A stretch of 64,000 nt of DNA, taken from assembly GCF_010550245.1 (NCBI RefSeq), contig NZ_JAAGLU010000010.1, positions 124,001 to 188,000 of the forward strand, written 5' to 3'. The stretch is from Streptomyces sp. SID12501 (lineage in GTDB: Bacteria > Actinomycetota > Actinomycetes > Streptomycetales > Streptomycetaceae). The notes below the pieces were generated by a model. The model did not search any database. It saw only the letters and a list, made by a program, of their open reading frames with translations, and was not told where the DNA came from. Shown one piece after another: positions 20,449 to 28,854 of this stretch; position 1 is the first letter of the stretch; every line of letters starts with the position of its first letter. The position numbers and the translations under genes were made by a program.

Positions 20449-21465
20449 GTGAGTACGCGCACGGCACACGCAGCCCGACACGGTGACGACGTCGTGTGCG
20501 CGGTGCGCGATCTCACCAAGACCTATCGCGCGGTGCGCGGCCGACGCGGCGCCCCCGGAACACCCGAGGTGCAGGCCACCGACGCCGTCGACCTGGACGT
20601 CCGGCGCGGTGAGATCTTCGGCCTGCTCGGACCGAACGGCGCCGGCAAGTCGAGCCTCGTCCGGCAGATCACCGGCCTGATGCGCCCCGACCGGGGCAGC
20701 GTCGAGATCCTGGGCCACGACGTCGTGCGCCACCCCGAGCGGGCGGCGCGCATCCTCGCCTACCTCGGCCAGGAGTCCAGCGCCCTCGACGAACTGACCG
20801 TCTCGCTCGCCGTCGAGACCACCGCGCGACTGCGCGGCCTGGAGGTACGCCAGGCGCGCGCGGAACGGGACGCGGTCCTGGAGGAGCTCGGGATCACCTC
20901 CCTTGCCGCCCGGCCCATCCGTAAGCTGTCCGGCGGGCAGCGGCGGCTCGCGTGCTTCGCCACCGCGCTCGTCGGGGAACGGCCGCTGCTCGTCCTCGAC
21001 GAGCCGACGACCGGGATGGATCCGGTGGCGCGGCGGGCGGTGTGGTCGGCGGTCGACCGGCGGCGTGCCGAGCGCGGTACGACGGTGCTGCTGGTGACGC
21101 ACAACGTGATCGAGGCCGAGACGGTTCTCGACCGGGTGGCCGTTCTGGACCGGGGGCGGGTGATCGCGTGCGACACCCCGTCCGGGCTGAAGGAGCAGGT
21201 GGCCGGCGAGGTCCGGGTCGATCTGGTCTGGCGGGAGGCGGCTCCCCTGCATGTCCCCGAGGTCGCCGCGCTGCGGGACCGGGCCGTCGAGTCGGGGCGC
21301 AGGTGGACGTTGCGGCTGGCTCCCGAGGAGGCCCGCGCGGCCGTCGCCACCGTCACCGGCGGGGCCGCCTTCACGGCGCTGGACGACTTCACGCTGGCCA
21401 CGCCGAGCCTGGAGGACGTCTACCTGGCGCTCGGCGGGAACGGGCAGGGGCTGGTGAAGGCGTGA
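20449..21465 (+). CDS. ABC transporter ATP-binding protein
   Basis: 338 residues. Walker A GPNGAGKSS (about residue 60), Q-loop LGQESSALDE, signature LSGGQRRLACF, Walker B LLVLDEPTTGMD and the H-loop LLVTHN are all present. The C-terminal extension of about 90 residues is typical of the DrrA/daunorubicin-type exporter ATPases. It should energise the permease encoded by the second gene downstream frame. No ribosome binding site is visible before GTG 20449, which suits a leaderless mRNA. Confidence 0.92.
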   Translation: MSTRTAHAARHGDDVVCAVRDLTKTYRAVRGRRGAPGTPEVQATDAVDLDVRRGEIFGLLGPNGAGKSSLVRQITGLMRPDRGSVEILGHDVVRHPERAARILAYLGQESSALDELTVSLAVETTARLRGLEVRQARAERDAVLEELGITSLAARPIRKLSGGQRRLACFATALVGERPLLVLDEPTTGMDPVARRAVWSAVDRRRAERGTTVLLVTHNVIEAETVLDRVAVLDRGRVIACDTPSGLKEQVAGEVRVDLVWREAAPLHVPEVAALRDRAVESGRRWTLRLAPEEARAAVATVTGGAAFTALDDFTLATPSLEDVYLALGGNGQGLVKA

Positions 21466-21590
21466 GCGGCATGGCGGGTACGACCGGCGTGAGTGCGGGG
21501 GGCTCCGGATCCGTACGGGTAGGTGTGCGGGCGCCGACGGGGGAGAGGGCGGCTGTCGTGACCGGGACGAAGAGGAGCAGCTCGACGTGA
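21462..21590 (+). CDS. Possible 42-aa ORF bridging the ABC genes (doubtful)
   Basis: GTG 21462 overlaps the ATPase stop, and the frame stays open to a TGA overlapping the permease GTG 21587, so 120 nt of apparent spacer can be translated without a break. The peptide (VSGMAGTTGVSAGGSGSV..., Gly/Ser/Thr-rich) has no recognisable fold. It may only keep ribosomes running from one gene to the next, or be chance. Confidence 0.25.
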   Translation: MSGMAGTTGVSAGGSGSVRVGVRAPTGERAAVVTGTKRSSST

Positions 21591-22414
21591 GTGTCGTACC
21601 CGCCGAGGTGCTGCCGGGCAGTGACCTGGCCATGGAGGAGACGCCCGCGCGCCGCGCGCCGGCCGAGCTCGGACCGCGTGCCCGGCTGTGGCCCGCGCTC
21701 GTCGCTGTGTACCGGGCGCAGTTGTCCCGGGCCAGGGTCGCGCGGATTCCGCTGCTGTTCGTGGCGACCTTCCAGTCGGTCGGGATCATGATCCTGATGC
21801 GGGGGGTCGTGGACGGGGGCGGCGAGGCACGGGCCGTGGTGGCCGGGGCTTCGGTGCTGGTCGTGGCCTTCGTCGCGCTGAATCTGCTCGCCCAGTACTT
21901 CGGGCAGCTGCGGGCCAGCGGTGGACTCGACCACTACGCGACGCTGCCGGTACCGCCCGCGGCCGTGGTGCTGGGCGCGGCGGGGGCGTACGCCTCCTTC
22001 ACCGTGCCGGGAACCGTCGTGACGGCGGTGTTCGGGTGCCTGCTGTACGGGCTGCCGCTGACGCATCTGTGGGTGCTCGCCCTGGTGATCCCGCTCGCGG
22101 GTGCCGCGCTCGCCGGGCTCGGCGCCGCCTTCGGGCTGCTCGCGCCGCGGCCGGAACTCGCCACGCTGCTCGGGCAGTTGGGCATGTCGGCGGCGCTGCT
22201 GCTCGGGGTGCTGCCGGCGGACCGGATGCCGGGGGTGGTGCGGTTCGCGCGGGATCTGCTGCCTTCCACGTACGGCGTGGAGGCCTTCGCCCGGACCTTC
22301 GGACCCCACCCCGACTGGGCCTTCGTCTTCGGCGACCTCGCCGTGTGCGCGGGGGTCGGGGTGGTCTCGCTGGCCGTCGCGACCTGGGCGTACCGCCGGG
22401 CGGCCGTCCGGTGA
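21587..22414 (+). CDS. ABC-2 type transporter permease
   Basis: 275 residues with six hydrophobic segments after a hydrophilic N-terminus (about 1-45). The region PLTHLWVLALVIPLAGAAL and the late ADRMPGVVRFARDLLPSTYGVEAF resemble ABC-2/DrrB permeases, in which a conserved Pro-containing segment precedes the last helix. GTG 21587 has GAGGAG about 8 nt upstream. With the ATPase it forms an exporter; substrate unknown. Confidence 0.87.
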   Translation: MSVVPAEVLPGSDLAMEETPARRAPAELGPRARLWPALVAVYRAQLSRARVARIPLLFVATFQSVGIMILMRGVVDGGGEARAVVAGASVLVVAFVALNLLAQYFGQLRASGGLDHYATLPVPPAAVVLGAAGAYASFTVPGTVVTAVFGCLLYGLPLTHLWVLALVIPLAGAALAGLGAAFGLLAPRPELATLLGQLGMSAALLLGVLPADRMPGVVRFARDLLPSTYGVEAFARTFGPHPDWAFVFGDLAVCAGVGVVSLAVATWAYRRAAVR

Positions 22415-22436
22415 CGCGCCGCACAGACGGGCCTGG

Positions 22437-22442
22437 CACGAT
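22437..22442 (+). promoter_or_regulatory. Candidate -10 of a leaderless promoter (membrane protein gene)
   Basis: CACGAT ends 6 nt before GTG 22449, within the 13-mer CTGGCACGATGTC that also precedes the gene at 9273. Confidence 0.45.
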
Positions 22443-22448
22443 GTCAGG

Positions 22449-23177
22449 GTGACCGCACCGCTGACTCCGCCTCCGCCGCCGCATCAAGAGCCCTCCCACG
22501 ACCGTGACGAGGCCTCGCAGTCCCAGCAGCCCCTGCAGCAGCAGCCCTCGCTCCAGCAGGCCCCGGACGGCCGGTCCCGGCAGTTCTGGCCGGACCCGTC
22601 CGGCGGAAGCGGGTTCGCACCGGCGTACGGACAGGACGGCCCCGGGACGAAGACCGAACTGCGGGAGGCCGCCGTCGTCACGGTGGCTCTCGCGCTCGGC
22701 GGGGTGCTGCTCGGAGTGCTGTGGTGGTGGCTGGCGCCGAGTGTGCCGCTGGTCGGCGACATCGTCGAGAACAGATGGGTCGTGTACGTCAAGGACAGCG
22801 AGGGCGAGCAGGCGATCGGGGTCGACGGAACGTTCACTCTGCTGGCGTTGGCTCTGGGTGCGGTGAGTGCGCTTGCGGCGTTCCTGGTGCGGCGGCGCGG
22901 GGGTGTGCCGCTGGTGGCCGCGCTGATGGTCGGGGGGCTGCTCGGGTCGGTGCTGGCGTGGCGGCTGGGGGTGTGGCTGGGGCCCACCCAGGATGTGCTC
23001 GCGCACGCGAAGGACGTGGGCAAGGGGGCCACGTTCTCGGCGCCGCTGAAGTTGGGGGCGAAGGGGGCGTTGCTGGTGTGGTCCGTGGGGGCGCTGGTGG
23101 TGCATCTGGGGTTGACGGGGTTGTTCGGGCCCCGGGATCCGGAGCCCGAGGGTTATGGGCAGGTTCCTCCGGCTTGA
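22449..23177 (+). CDS. Actinobacterial membrane protein (DUF2567-like)
   Basis: 242 residues. A Pro/Gln-rich cytoplasmic N-terminus (about 1-70) precedes four hydrophobic segments: TVALALGGVLLGVLWWWLAP, then the pair around TLLALALGAVSALAAFLV and VAALMVGGLLGSVLAW, and a last one near residue 215. The loop DGTFTLLALALGAVSALAAF resembles what I recall of DUF2567 proteins of mycobacteria and streptomycetes; function unknown. It starts 34 nt after the ABC permease, probably from its own leaderless promoter. Confidence 0.7.
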   Translation: MTAPLTPPPPPHQEPSHDRDEASQSQQPLQQQPSLQQAPDGRSRQFWPDPSGGSGFAPAYGQDGPGTKTELREAAVVTVALALGGVLLGVLWWWLAPSVPLVGDIVENRWVVYVKDSEGEQAIGVDGTFTLLALALGAVSALAAFLVRRRGGVPLVAALMVGGLLGSVLAWRLGVWLGPTQDVLAHAKDVGKGATFSAPLKLGAKGALLVWSVGALVVHLGLTGLFGPRDPEPEGYGQVPPA

Positions 23178-23205
23178 CGTGCGGTTCTCGCCCCCGCCGC
23201 CCTTA

Positions 23206-23240
23206 CCCGTCCCTCCCCCAGAGGGGGGACCCCGGACGGG
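23206..23240. repeat. CTCCCCCA/GGGGGACCCC repeat, short form, in a convergent gap
   Basis: CTCCCCCAGAGGGGGGACC (from 23213) is embedded in a longer inverted repeat (CCCGTCC ... GGACGGG), so it also folds as a hairpin between two convergent genes and may act as a terminator. The ends match copies at 34052-34099 and 46233-46273. Confidence 0.6.
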
Positions 23241-23267
23241 CTGGATGTGCCGGCCGGTGTCGCGTGA

Positions 23268-23762
23268 TCACGCGCGGGCGATCGGGGCCCTTACCGCCCC
23301 GGTGAGGCTGGTGAGGTCCGCGGGGGACAGTTCGACCTCCAGGCCCCGTCGGCCCGCCGAGACGCAGATCGTGGCGTGGGCGTCCGCCGACGCGTCCAGG
23401 ACCGTCCGGAGCTTCCTGCGCTGGCCCAGGGGGGAGATGCCGCCCCTGACATAGCCCGTCGTGCGTTCCGCCAGGGTGGGGTCCGCCATCGACGCCCGTT
23501 TGCCCGACACCGCCGTGGCCAGCGCCTTCAGGTCCAGCTGGCCCGCGACCGGGACCACCGCGACCGTCAGTACTCCGTCCACGTCCGCCACCAGGGTCTT
23601 GAAGACGCGCTCCGGCGACACCCCCATCGCCTCGGCGGCCTCCTCGCCGTACGAGGGATGCGCGGGGTCGTGCTCGTACGCGTGCACCGTGTACGTGACG
23701 CCCGCCGCCGTCAGCGCCACCGTCGCCGGGGTTCCGCCCGACTGCTGCTTCTTCTTCGCCAT
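23268..23762 (-). CDS. ybaK: Cys-tRNA(Pro)/Cys-tRNA(Cys) deacylase, YbaK type
   Basis: 164 residues of the YbaK/ProX editing family: HAYEHDPAHPSYGEEAAEAMG near residue 30, VFKTLVADVDG, a Lys in GQLDLKALA, and the motif TTGYVRGGISPLGQRRKL. YbaK hydrolyses mischarged Cys-tRNA(Pro) in trans. ATG 23762. It is the last gene of a minus-strand group following the LON-domain gene by 18 nt. Confidence 0.9.
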   Translation of the reverse strand: MAKKKQQSGGTPATVALTAAGVTYTVHAYEHDPAHPSYGEEAAEAMGVSPERVFKTLVADVDGVLTVAVVPVAGQLDLKALATAVSGKRASMADPTLAERTTGYVRGGISPLGQRRKLRTVLDASADAHATICVSAGRRGLEVELSPADLTSLTGAVRAPIARA

Positions 23763-23780
23763 TCCGGGTCCTGCTCCCCC

Positions 23781-24521
23781 TCAGTTGAGACTTGTCGGGC
23801 CGCGCGTCAGTTCCGACGCCGGCAGCGACGGGAGATTGCGGATGATCGCCGTCTCCGTGCGCAGGAGCTTCAGTTCCTCGCGGAGGCGGGACGACGTGTC
23901 CGGGGCCTGGAGCAGGCGCTGCTTGGACGGGGTGTCCAGCATCATCGCCGCCGCCACCAGATACGACACCACCGACGGCTCGTCGGGAAGGTCGGCGCCC
24001 GTCGACAGGGAGCGTTCCCGCGCGCCCGCCAGGCGCTTCTGGTACTGGCGGAAGGCCCTCAGGACGCCTTCTGCCAGCGCGCCCGCCCCGTCACCGGCGG
24101 ACTCCTCCAGCTCCTCCAGTTCCGCCGTCAGGAACGGGCCCGAGGCCTCCACCGACACCAGCCGTACCCGGGTCGTACCGGTGGCCAGGACCTCGTACGA
24201 GCCGTCCGCGCGTTCCCTGATCGTCGCCGCGTCCGCCACGCACCCCACGGAGTGGAACGCCTTGAGCAGATCGTCGCCGAAGCCCGCCGTGGGCCCTGGT
24301 TCGGGCACCGCCGCCTGCTCGGGCAGGCCCTGTGAGCTGGGCGCCACCTCGTGGCCGTCGCGGATCGTCACGACGGCGAACCGGCGTGGTTCGTCCTCGG
24401 GGGTCTTCAGGAGTTCGCGCATCATGGCGCGATATCGCTCCTCGAAGATGTTCAGCGGGAGGACGAGTCCCGGGAACAGCACCGAGTTCAGCGGAAAGAG
24501 GGGCAGCCGAACAATGGTCAC
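23781..24521 (-). CDS. LON peptidase substrate-binding domain protein
   Basis: 246 residues matching the stand-alone N-terminal LON domain: LPLFPLNSVLFPGLVLPLNIFEERYRAM at the start, VGCVADAATI and LATGTTRVRLVSV in the middle, and a helical C-terminal part. It lacks the AAA and Ser-Lys protease domains of Lon, so it is not a protease; a role in binding substrates or in proteostasis is inferred. GTG start 24521, 11 nt after the previous gene on the strand. Confidence 0.88.
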   Translation of the reverse strand: MTIVRLPLFPLNSVLFPGLVLPLNIFEERYRAMMRELLKTPEDEPRRFAVVTIRDGHEVAPSSQGLPEQAAVPEPGPTAGFGDDLLKAFHSVGCVADAATIRERADGSYEVLATGTTRVRLVSVEASGPFLTAELEELEESAGDGAGALAEGVLRAFRQYQKRLAGARERSLSTGADLPDEPSVVSYLVAAAMMLDTPSKQRLLQAPDTSSRLREELKLLRTETAIIRNLPSLPASELTRGPTSLN

Positions 24522-24532
24522 GACGGGAAAGC

Positions 24533-25609
24533 CTAGTGGTCGCCGGAGTGTGCGCGTCCGCCGTGCTCACTCCCTGGATGACCGGAACAGGCCGCGCAGC
24601 GGGCGGCGGGCGCGTTCCGGCGGACCTCCTCGCGTGCTTCGAGGAACCCCCCGAGGGGGTCGTCCGAGAACCTGTCCCAGGGGAAGGACGCGGCGTACGG
24701 GCCGGTCAGGCGCAGTTGGAGGAGGGCGTCCTGCCAGCGGTCGAGTCCCACCAGGACGTAGGTCAGCAGGTTGCGCAGCTCGGCCGGCCAGGGGTCGGCC
24801 GCCGGGTGCGTCGCCGACAGGGCGACGGCGGCGTCCGCCGCCGCGTCCAGACGGGCCCGGTCCACCACCGTTCCGCCGTCGCCCTCGCTCAGACAGGCGA
24901 AGGCGGCGTGCAGTGGCAGCGCCTGGACGAGCGAGCCGGGCAGGGCGTCCTGCGCGGCCCGCTCGGCGAAGTCGAAGCACTCGCGGTGCGAGCCGAGTCC
25001 TCCCGAGGACCGGAAGGGGCTCGTGGACAGGTACTGGAGAGCCGCCACATGGCAGCCGTAATGGTGCGGGGAGCGGCGTACGGCCTCGCCCCACAGCCTC
25101 TCGAACTCGCCGTGGGCCGCGCCGCTGCCCCGGGCCCGGTCCAGTGCGATGCGCCAGGGCACCGGGTCGCGCGGGTCGCCCGCCGCGGCGGCCTCGACCA
25201 GCGGGCCGGTCTGGTGGAGGAGCTCGGCGCGGGCCGGGGAGGCCCAGGCGCGGGTCACCGCCAGTTCGGCGCCGACCAGCAGCGCGTCCGGGTCGTGCGG
25301 GGCGGCGGCGCGCCAGGACGTGAACCACTCGGCGCGGGAGTGCGCGAACGCGGCCAGCCGGATCACGTACCGGTCGCGGTTCTCCCACTCGGCCGTGGCG
25401 CGGGTGGCGGACAGCAGTTCGGCCGCCGGTCCGTACTCACCCCGGCCCGCCGCGACGAGCGCGGGGCCGAGGCGGGCGTCGGGCGCGTCGAGCAGTACCT
25501 CGTCGTCGGCGGGCAGTCCGGCGGCGGCGAGGCGTGGAGACGGCGGAGTGTTCCGTTCCGCCCTGGTGGCACGGAGGAACGCACGCAGCGAGGCCATGGT
25601 GTCGACCAT
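24533..25609 (-). CDS. Hypothetical protein with TPR-like helices
   Basis: 358 residues from ATG 25609 (MVDTMASLRAF). Ala- and Arg-rich helical repeats (ALVAAGRGEYGPAAELL, AGDPRDPVPWRIALDRARG, WGEAVRRSPHHYGCHVAALQ) suggest a tetratricopeptide-like solenoid. The C-terminus has a Cys pair (RCAACSGH). I know no assigned function. No Shine-Dalgarno is seen at ATG 25609, ATG 25597 or TTG 25642, so the start is uncertain. It leads a probable three-gene operon with the LON-domain protein and ybaK. Confidence 0.65.
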   Translation of the reverse strand: MVDTMASLRAFLRATRAERNTPPSPRLAAAGLPADDEVLLDAPDARLGPALVAAGRGEYGPAAELLSATRATAEWENRDRYVIRLAAFAHSRAEWFTSWRAAAPHDPDALLVGAELAVTRAWASPARAELLHQTGPLVEAAAAGDPRDPVPWRIALDRARGSGAAHGEFERLWGEAVRRSPHHYGCHVAALQYLSTSPFRSSGGLGSHRECFDFAERAAQDALPGSLVQALPLHAAFACLSEGDGGTVVDRARLDAAADAAVALSATHPAADPWPAELRNLLTYVLVGLDRWQDALLQLRLTGPYAASFPWDRFSDDPLGGFLEAREEVRRNAPAARCAACSGHPGSEHGGRAHSGDH

Positions 25610-25707
25610 TGAAAGGCGCAGGTCGGGGCCGCGCCAGCCCAAATGCGCAACCTGTATTTAGTTGTACGGTCCGAGGTGAGGGGATGGTGAAGAAAAATGA
25701 GTCGTGC

Positions 25708-27306
25708 TCAGCTTCTGCGCAACAACCGGGTCGCCCCCGCCGCCACCGTCGTCGCCAGGACCCAGCCCAGCATGATGATCGCCGCGGCCAGCCACTGCCA
25801 GCCGCCGCGCAACTGCCAGAAGCCCACCTGGCCCAGGTCGATCACCGGCAGAAGCAGGTCGAGGGCGAAGAGGGAGGGGTTCCACGGCGGGTGCTCCCCG
25901 CTCTTCAGCGGCGGATGGCTCGCGTGCGCGAACGCCACCGAGCTCGCCGCCCACAGCACCGCCATCCACACGGCGGCCCGGCCGGGCCGGTACCCGTAGG
26001 CGACCGTCCAGTCCTGCACGTACCCCCACAGCTTCGCCGCCGGCGGCAGGGTCTCGCGGCGCCGGCGCTGCTTGGCGAGCAGTACCTCGCGCGCGTCCTC
26101 GTCCTCGCCGCTGTCGCGCAGCACGGCGGCGAGCCGTTCGTACGGCTCCGGGCTGTACTCGGCGGTCGCCGCCGCCACCCACGCCAGCCGATCCACCGGC
26201 GGGAACGGCCCCTGCGGTACGAGGTTCTCGTACGTGAAGCCGCCCATGTGCAGGTTGCCCGGTCCCGGCCAGCTGTCCGCCCGGTCCACGAGGTTGACGA
26301 CCTTGGCGCCCGACAGCACCACCTTGCCGCGCTCCGGCCGCTCCCCGAGGAAGCGCAGCTCGGGTGTCTGCACCCGGAGCAGCGACAGCTGCTGATCGTC
26401 GGTGAAGACGAGACGGGCCCGTTCGAGGTCGACGGCGTCGCCGAACCGGCCGTCGTCGAGCCGGATCCCGCCCTCGCACTCGAAGCGCTGGATACGCGTC
26501 CCGCGCGCGGGGGTCGTGCCGCTGGTCAGGATGGGGTTCCAGACGCCCGCGGGGGTCAGATACAGCGTGCGGCCCACGGTCAGCTGGGGTGCGTTGAGCG
26601 CGAGTCTCCCGTACGGGTTGGCGAGGCGGGCGCCGCGCAGGCTCAGCGAGACGCCGATCGTGGCCCCGCGCAGGCTCAGCTCGCCGTGCGACTCCAGCAT
26701 CTCGGCCTGGAGGTCCTGGCCGACGCTCATGCCGTCCGCGACGATCGAGCGCCCGCGCCGGTCCCGGTAGACGATGGCCTGGTTGAGCAGCAGATCCGTA
26801 CCGATCTGCGCGTCGGTGAGCCGCGCGCCGTTGTGGAAGCGGCAGCGGGGGAGGTGCAGATCGCCCTCGGTGTGCACCCGGGCCGCCTCCAGCCGCGGCA
26901 CCGAGCAGTTCACCAGCCGTACGGTCCTGAAGCGGGCCTCCGGCAGGAGGATCTCCTTCTCGAACCGGCAGCTCTTCAGCTCGACGTACGGCTCGACCGT
27001 GCCGCCCGACAGATCCAGTGTGCCGTTGATCTGTACGCCGGTGAGCTTCAGGGACGCCACGCGCCCGGCGAGCGCGGGTGGGCCGTCGAGGAGCAGGCAG
27101 CACACGATGCGGGCCCGTACGGTCCGGTCGGCACCCCATGGATGGCCGCCGTGCGGATCGTCGACGACGGTGTCACCGCTGCTGAGGTCATACACGCTGC
27201 CGTTGCGGAAGGCCTGCCACATGCCCAGCTCGGCGGCGCTGAGATCGTCCGGTGGTTCCCCCGTGTTCGCCGAGCCCCCCGTGCGGATGCCGGCACCCTC
27301 TGTCAC
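25708..27306 (-). CDS. Membrane protein with N-terminal beta-helix-like repeats
   Basis: 532 residues. Residues 75-340 form repeating short strands (SLKLTGVQINGTLDLSGG, LRGATIGVSLSLRGARL), resembling pentapeptide or bactofilin-like beta-helices. A basic segment (KQRRRRE, about 415) precedes two or three C-terminal membrane helices (about 440-462, 475-490, 502-527), where LDLLLPVIDLGQVGFW resembles a pore-loop-like motif. From memory, Streptomyces homologues are labelled 'membrane-associated oxidoreductase', but I see no nucleotide or cofactor motif. GTG 27306 has GGAGGAG 12 nt upstream. It diverges from the his operon. Confidence 0.7.
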   Translation of the reverse strand: MTEGAGIRTGGSANTGEPPDDLSAAELGMWQAFRNGSVYDLSSGDTVVDDPHGGHPWGADRTVRARIVCCLLLDGPPALAGRVASLKLTGVQINGTLDLSGGTVEPYVELKSCRFEKEILLPEARFRTVRLVNCSVPRLEAARVHTEGDLHLPRCRFHNGARLTDAQIGTDLLLNQAIVYRDRRGRSIVADGMSVGQDLQAEMLESHGELSLRGATIGVSLSLRGARLANPYGRLALNAPQLTVGRTLYLTPAGVWNPILTSGTTPARGTRIQRFECEGGIRLDDGRFGDAVDLERARLVFTDDQQLSLLRVQTPELRFLGERPERGKVVLSGAKVVNLVDRADSWPGPGNLHMGGFTYENLVPQGPFPPVDRLAWVAAATAEYSPEPYERLAAVLRDSGEDEDAREVLLAKQRRRRETLPPAAKLWGYVQDWTVAYGYRPGRAAVWMAVLWAASSVAFAHASHPPLKSGEHPPWNPSLFALDLLLPVIDLGQVGFWQLRGGWQWLAAAIIMLGWVLATTVAAGATRLLRRS

Positions 27307-27455
27307 GACTTTTTCCCACTCCTCCCCGTGTCACCAGGTGTTACTGGCGGGTTTCGTACAACCGTTCTGCCCGCTCGGTAACCCGCTGAACTCAAGACGG
27401 GAAGGTGATCTTCCAGGTTCCCGTACGGGTCCCGTGCAGGGGTTCGCAACGCTCT

Positions 27456-27472
27456 GTATCAGCCACTGATAC
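27456..27472. promoter_or_regulatory. Candidate operator upstream of the his operon
   Basis: GTATCAG-CCA-CTGATAC is a perfect 7-bp inverted repeat centred 50 nt upstream of the hisD start, just above the putative promoter. It has the size and symmetry of a dimer site. No histidine-responsive regulator of this type is known to me. Confidence 0.45.
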
Positions 27473-27500
27473 GCGAGAACGGCGCCCGATCCGCGTCTGA

Positions 27501-27506
27501 GAGAAT
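27501..27506 (+). promoter_or_regulatory. Candidate -10 of the leaderless his operon promoter
   Basis: GAGAAT ends 7 nt before GTG 27514; no good -35 is seen. The sequence AGAATTG-(A/G)-(C/T)-CCC also stands in front of trpM. Confidence 0.45.
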
Positions 27507-27513
27507 TGACCCC

Positions 27514-28854
27514 GTGCTGCAACATTTCTCGATGGCTCGAATCGATCTGCGCGGCGACGCCCTCCCTGAGGGACCCGCCCTGCGCGACCTGCTGCCCCGA
27601 GCCGACTTCGACGTCTCGGCCGCCCTGGAGAAGGTGCGTCCGATCTGCGAGGCCGTGCATCATCGGGGCGACGCGGCGCTGATCGACTTCGCCGAGAAGT
27701 TCGACGGAGTCCGGCTGGAATCCGTACGCGTGCCCGCCCACGCCCTCGCCGACGCGCTGGAGCAGCTCGACCCGGCCGTCCGCGCGGCCCTGGAGGAGTC
27801 CATCCGCCGCGCCCGGCTCGTCCACCGCGAGCAGCGCCGTACGACTCACACGACCCAGGTCGTGCCCGGCGGCTCGGTCACCGAGAAGTGGGTGCCCGTG
27901 GACCGGGTCGGGCTGTACGCGCCCGGCGGGCGGTCCGTGTACCCGTCCTCCGTGATCATGAACGTCGTGCCGGCGCAGGAGGCGGGCGTCGAGTCGATCG
28001 CCCTCGCCTCCCCGGCCCAGGCCGAGTTCGACGGACTGCCGCACCCGACCATCCTCGCCGCCTGCGCCCTCCTCGGCGTCGACGAGGTGTACGCGGCCGG
28101 GGGAGCCACCGCCGTCGCGATGTTCGCGTACGGCACCGAGTCCTGCGCGCCCGCCAACATGGTGACCGGCCCCGGCAACATCTGGGTCGCCGCCGCCAAG
28201 CGGTACTTCGCGGGGAAGATCGGCATCGACACCGAGGCCGGCCCGACCGAGATCGCGATCCTCGCCGACGACACCGCCGACCCGGTGCACGTCGCCGCCG
28301 ACCTGATCAGCCAGGCCGAGCACGACCCGCTGGCCGCCGCCGTCCTCGTCACGGACTCCGTGGCGCTCGCGGACGCGGTCGAGAAGGAACTGGAGCCGCA
28401 GGTCGCGGCCACCAAACACATCGAGGACCGGGTCGCCCCGGCGCTGGCCGGCCGGCAGTCCGCGATCGTCGTCGTGGACGGCGTGGAGGAGGGGCTGCGG
28501 GTCGTCGACGCGTACGGCGCCGAGCACCTGGAGATCCAGACCGCGAACGCGGCGGCCGTGGCCGACCGGGTGCGCAACGCCGGTGCGATCTTCGTCGGGC
28601 CCTGGTCGCCGGTCTCGCTCGGCGACTACGCGGCCGGGTCCAACCACGTCCTTCCGACCGGCGGCTGCGCCTGCCACTCCTCGGGCCTCTCCGTCCAGTC
28701 CTTCCTGCGCGGCATCCACATCGTCGACTACACGCGGGACGCGCTGGCCGACGTGGCGCATCACGTGGTGACGCTGGCGGAGGCGGAGGATCTGCCGGCC
28801 CACGGGGCGGCGGTCAAGGCCCGGTTCGGGTGGAAGGTACCTGAAGGCAAGTGA
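27514..28854 (+). CDS. hisD: Histidinol dehydrogenase
   Basis: 446 residues; last two steps of His synthesis, histidinol to histidine with NAD and zinc. Family signatures: [62 protein letters not shown] (metal and catalytic region) and [14 protein letters not shown] near the end. The start is GTG 27514 if the mRNA is leaderless; ATG 27532 (MARIDLRG) is the alternative and gives the more usual N-terminus. First gene of hisDCB-X-H-priA-ridA-hisF; the stop overlaps hisC. Confidence 0.96.
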   Translation: MLQHFSMARIDLRGDALPEGPALRDLLPRADFDVSAALEKVRPICEAVHHRGDAALIDFAEKFDGVRLESVRVPAHALADALEQLDPAVRAALEESIRRARLVHREQRRTTHTTQVVPGGSVTEKWVPVDRVGLYAPGGRSVYPSSVIMNVVPAQEAGVESIALASPAQAEFDGLPHPTILAACALLGVDEVYAAGGATAVAMFAYGTESCAPANMVTGPGNIWVAAAKRYFAGKIGIDTEAGPTEIAILADDTADPVHVAADLISQAEHDPLAAAVLVTDSVALADAVEKELEPQVAATKHIEDRVAPALAGRQSAIVVVDGVEEGLRVVDAYGAEHLEIQTANAAAVADRVRNAGAIFVGPWSPVSLGDYAAGSNHVLPTGGCACHSSGLSVQSFLRGIHIVDYTRDALADVAHHVVTLAEAEDLPAHGAAVKARFGWKVPEGK

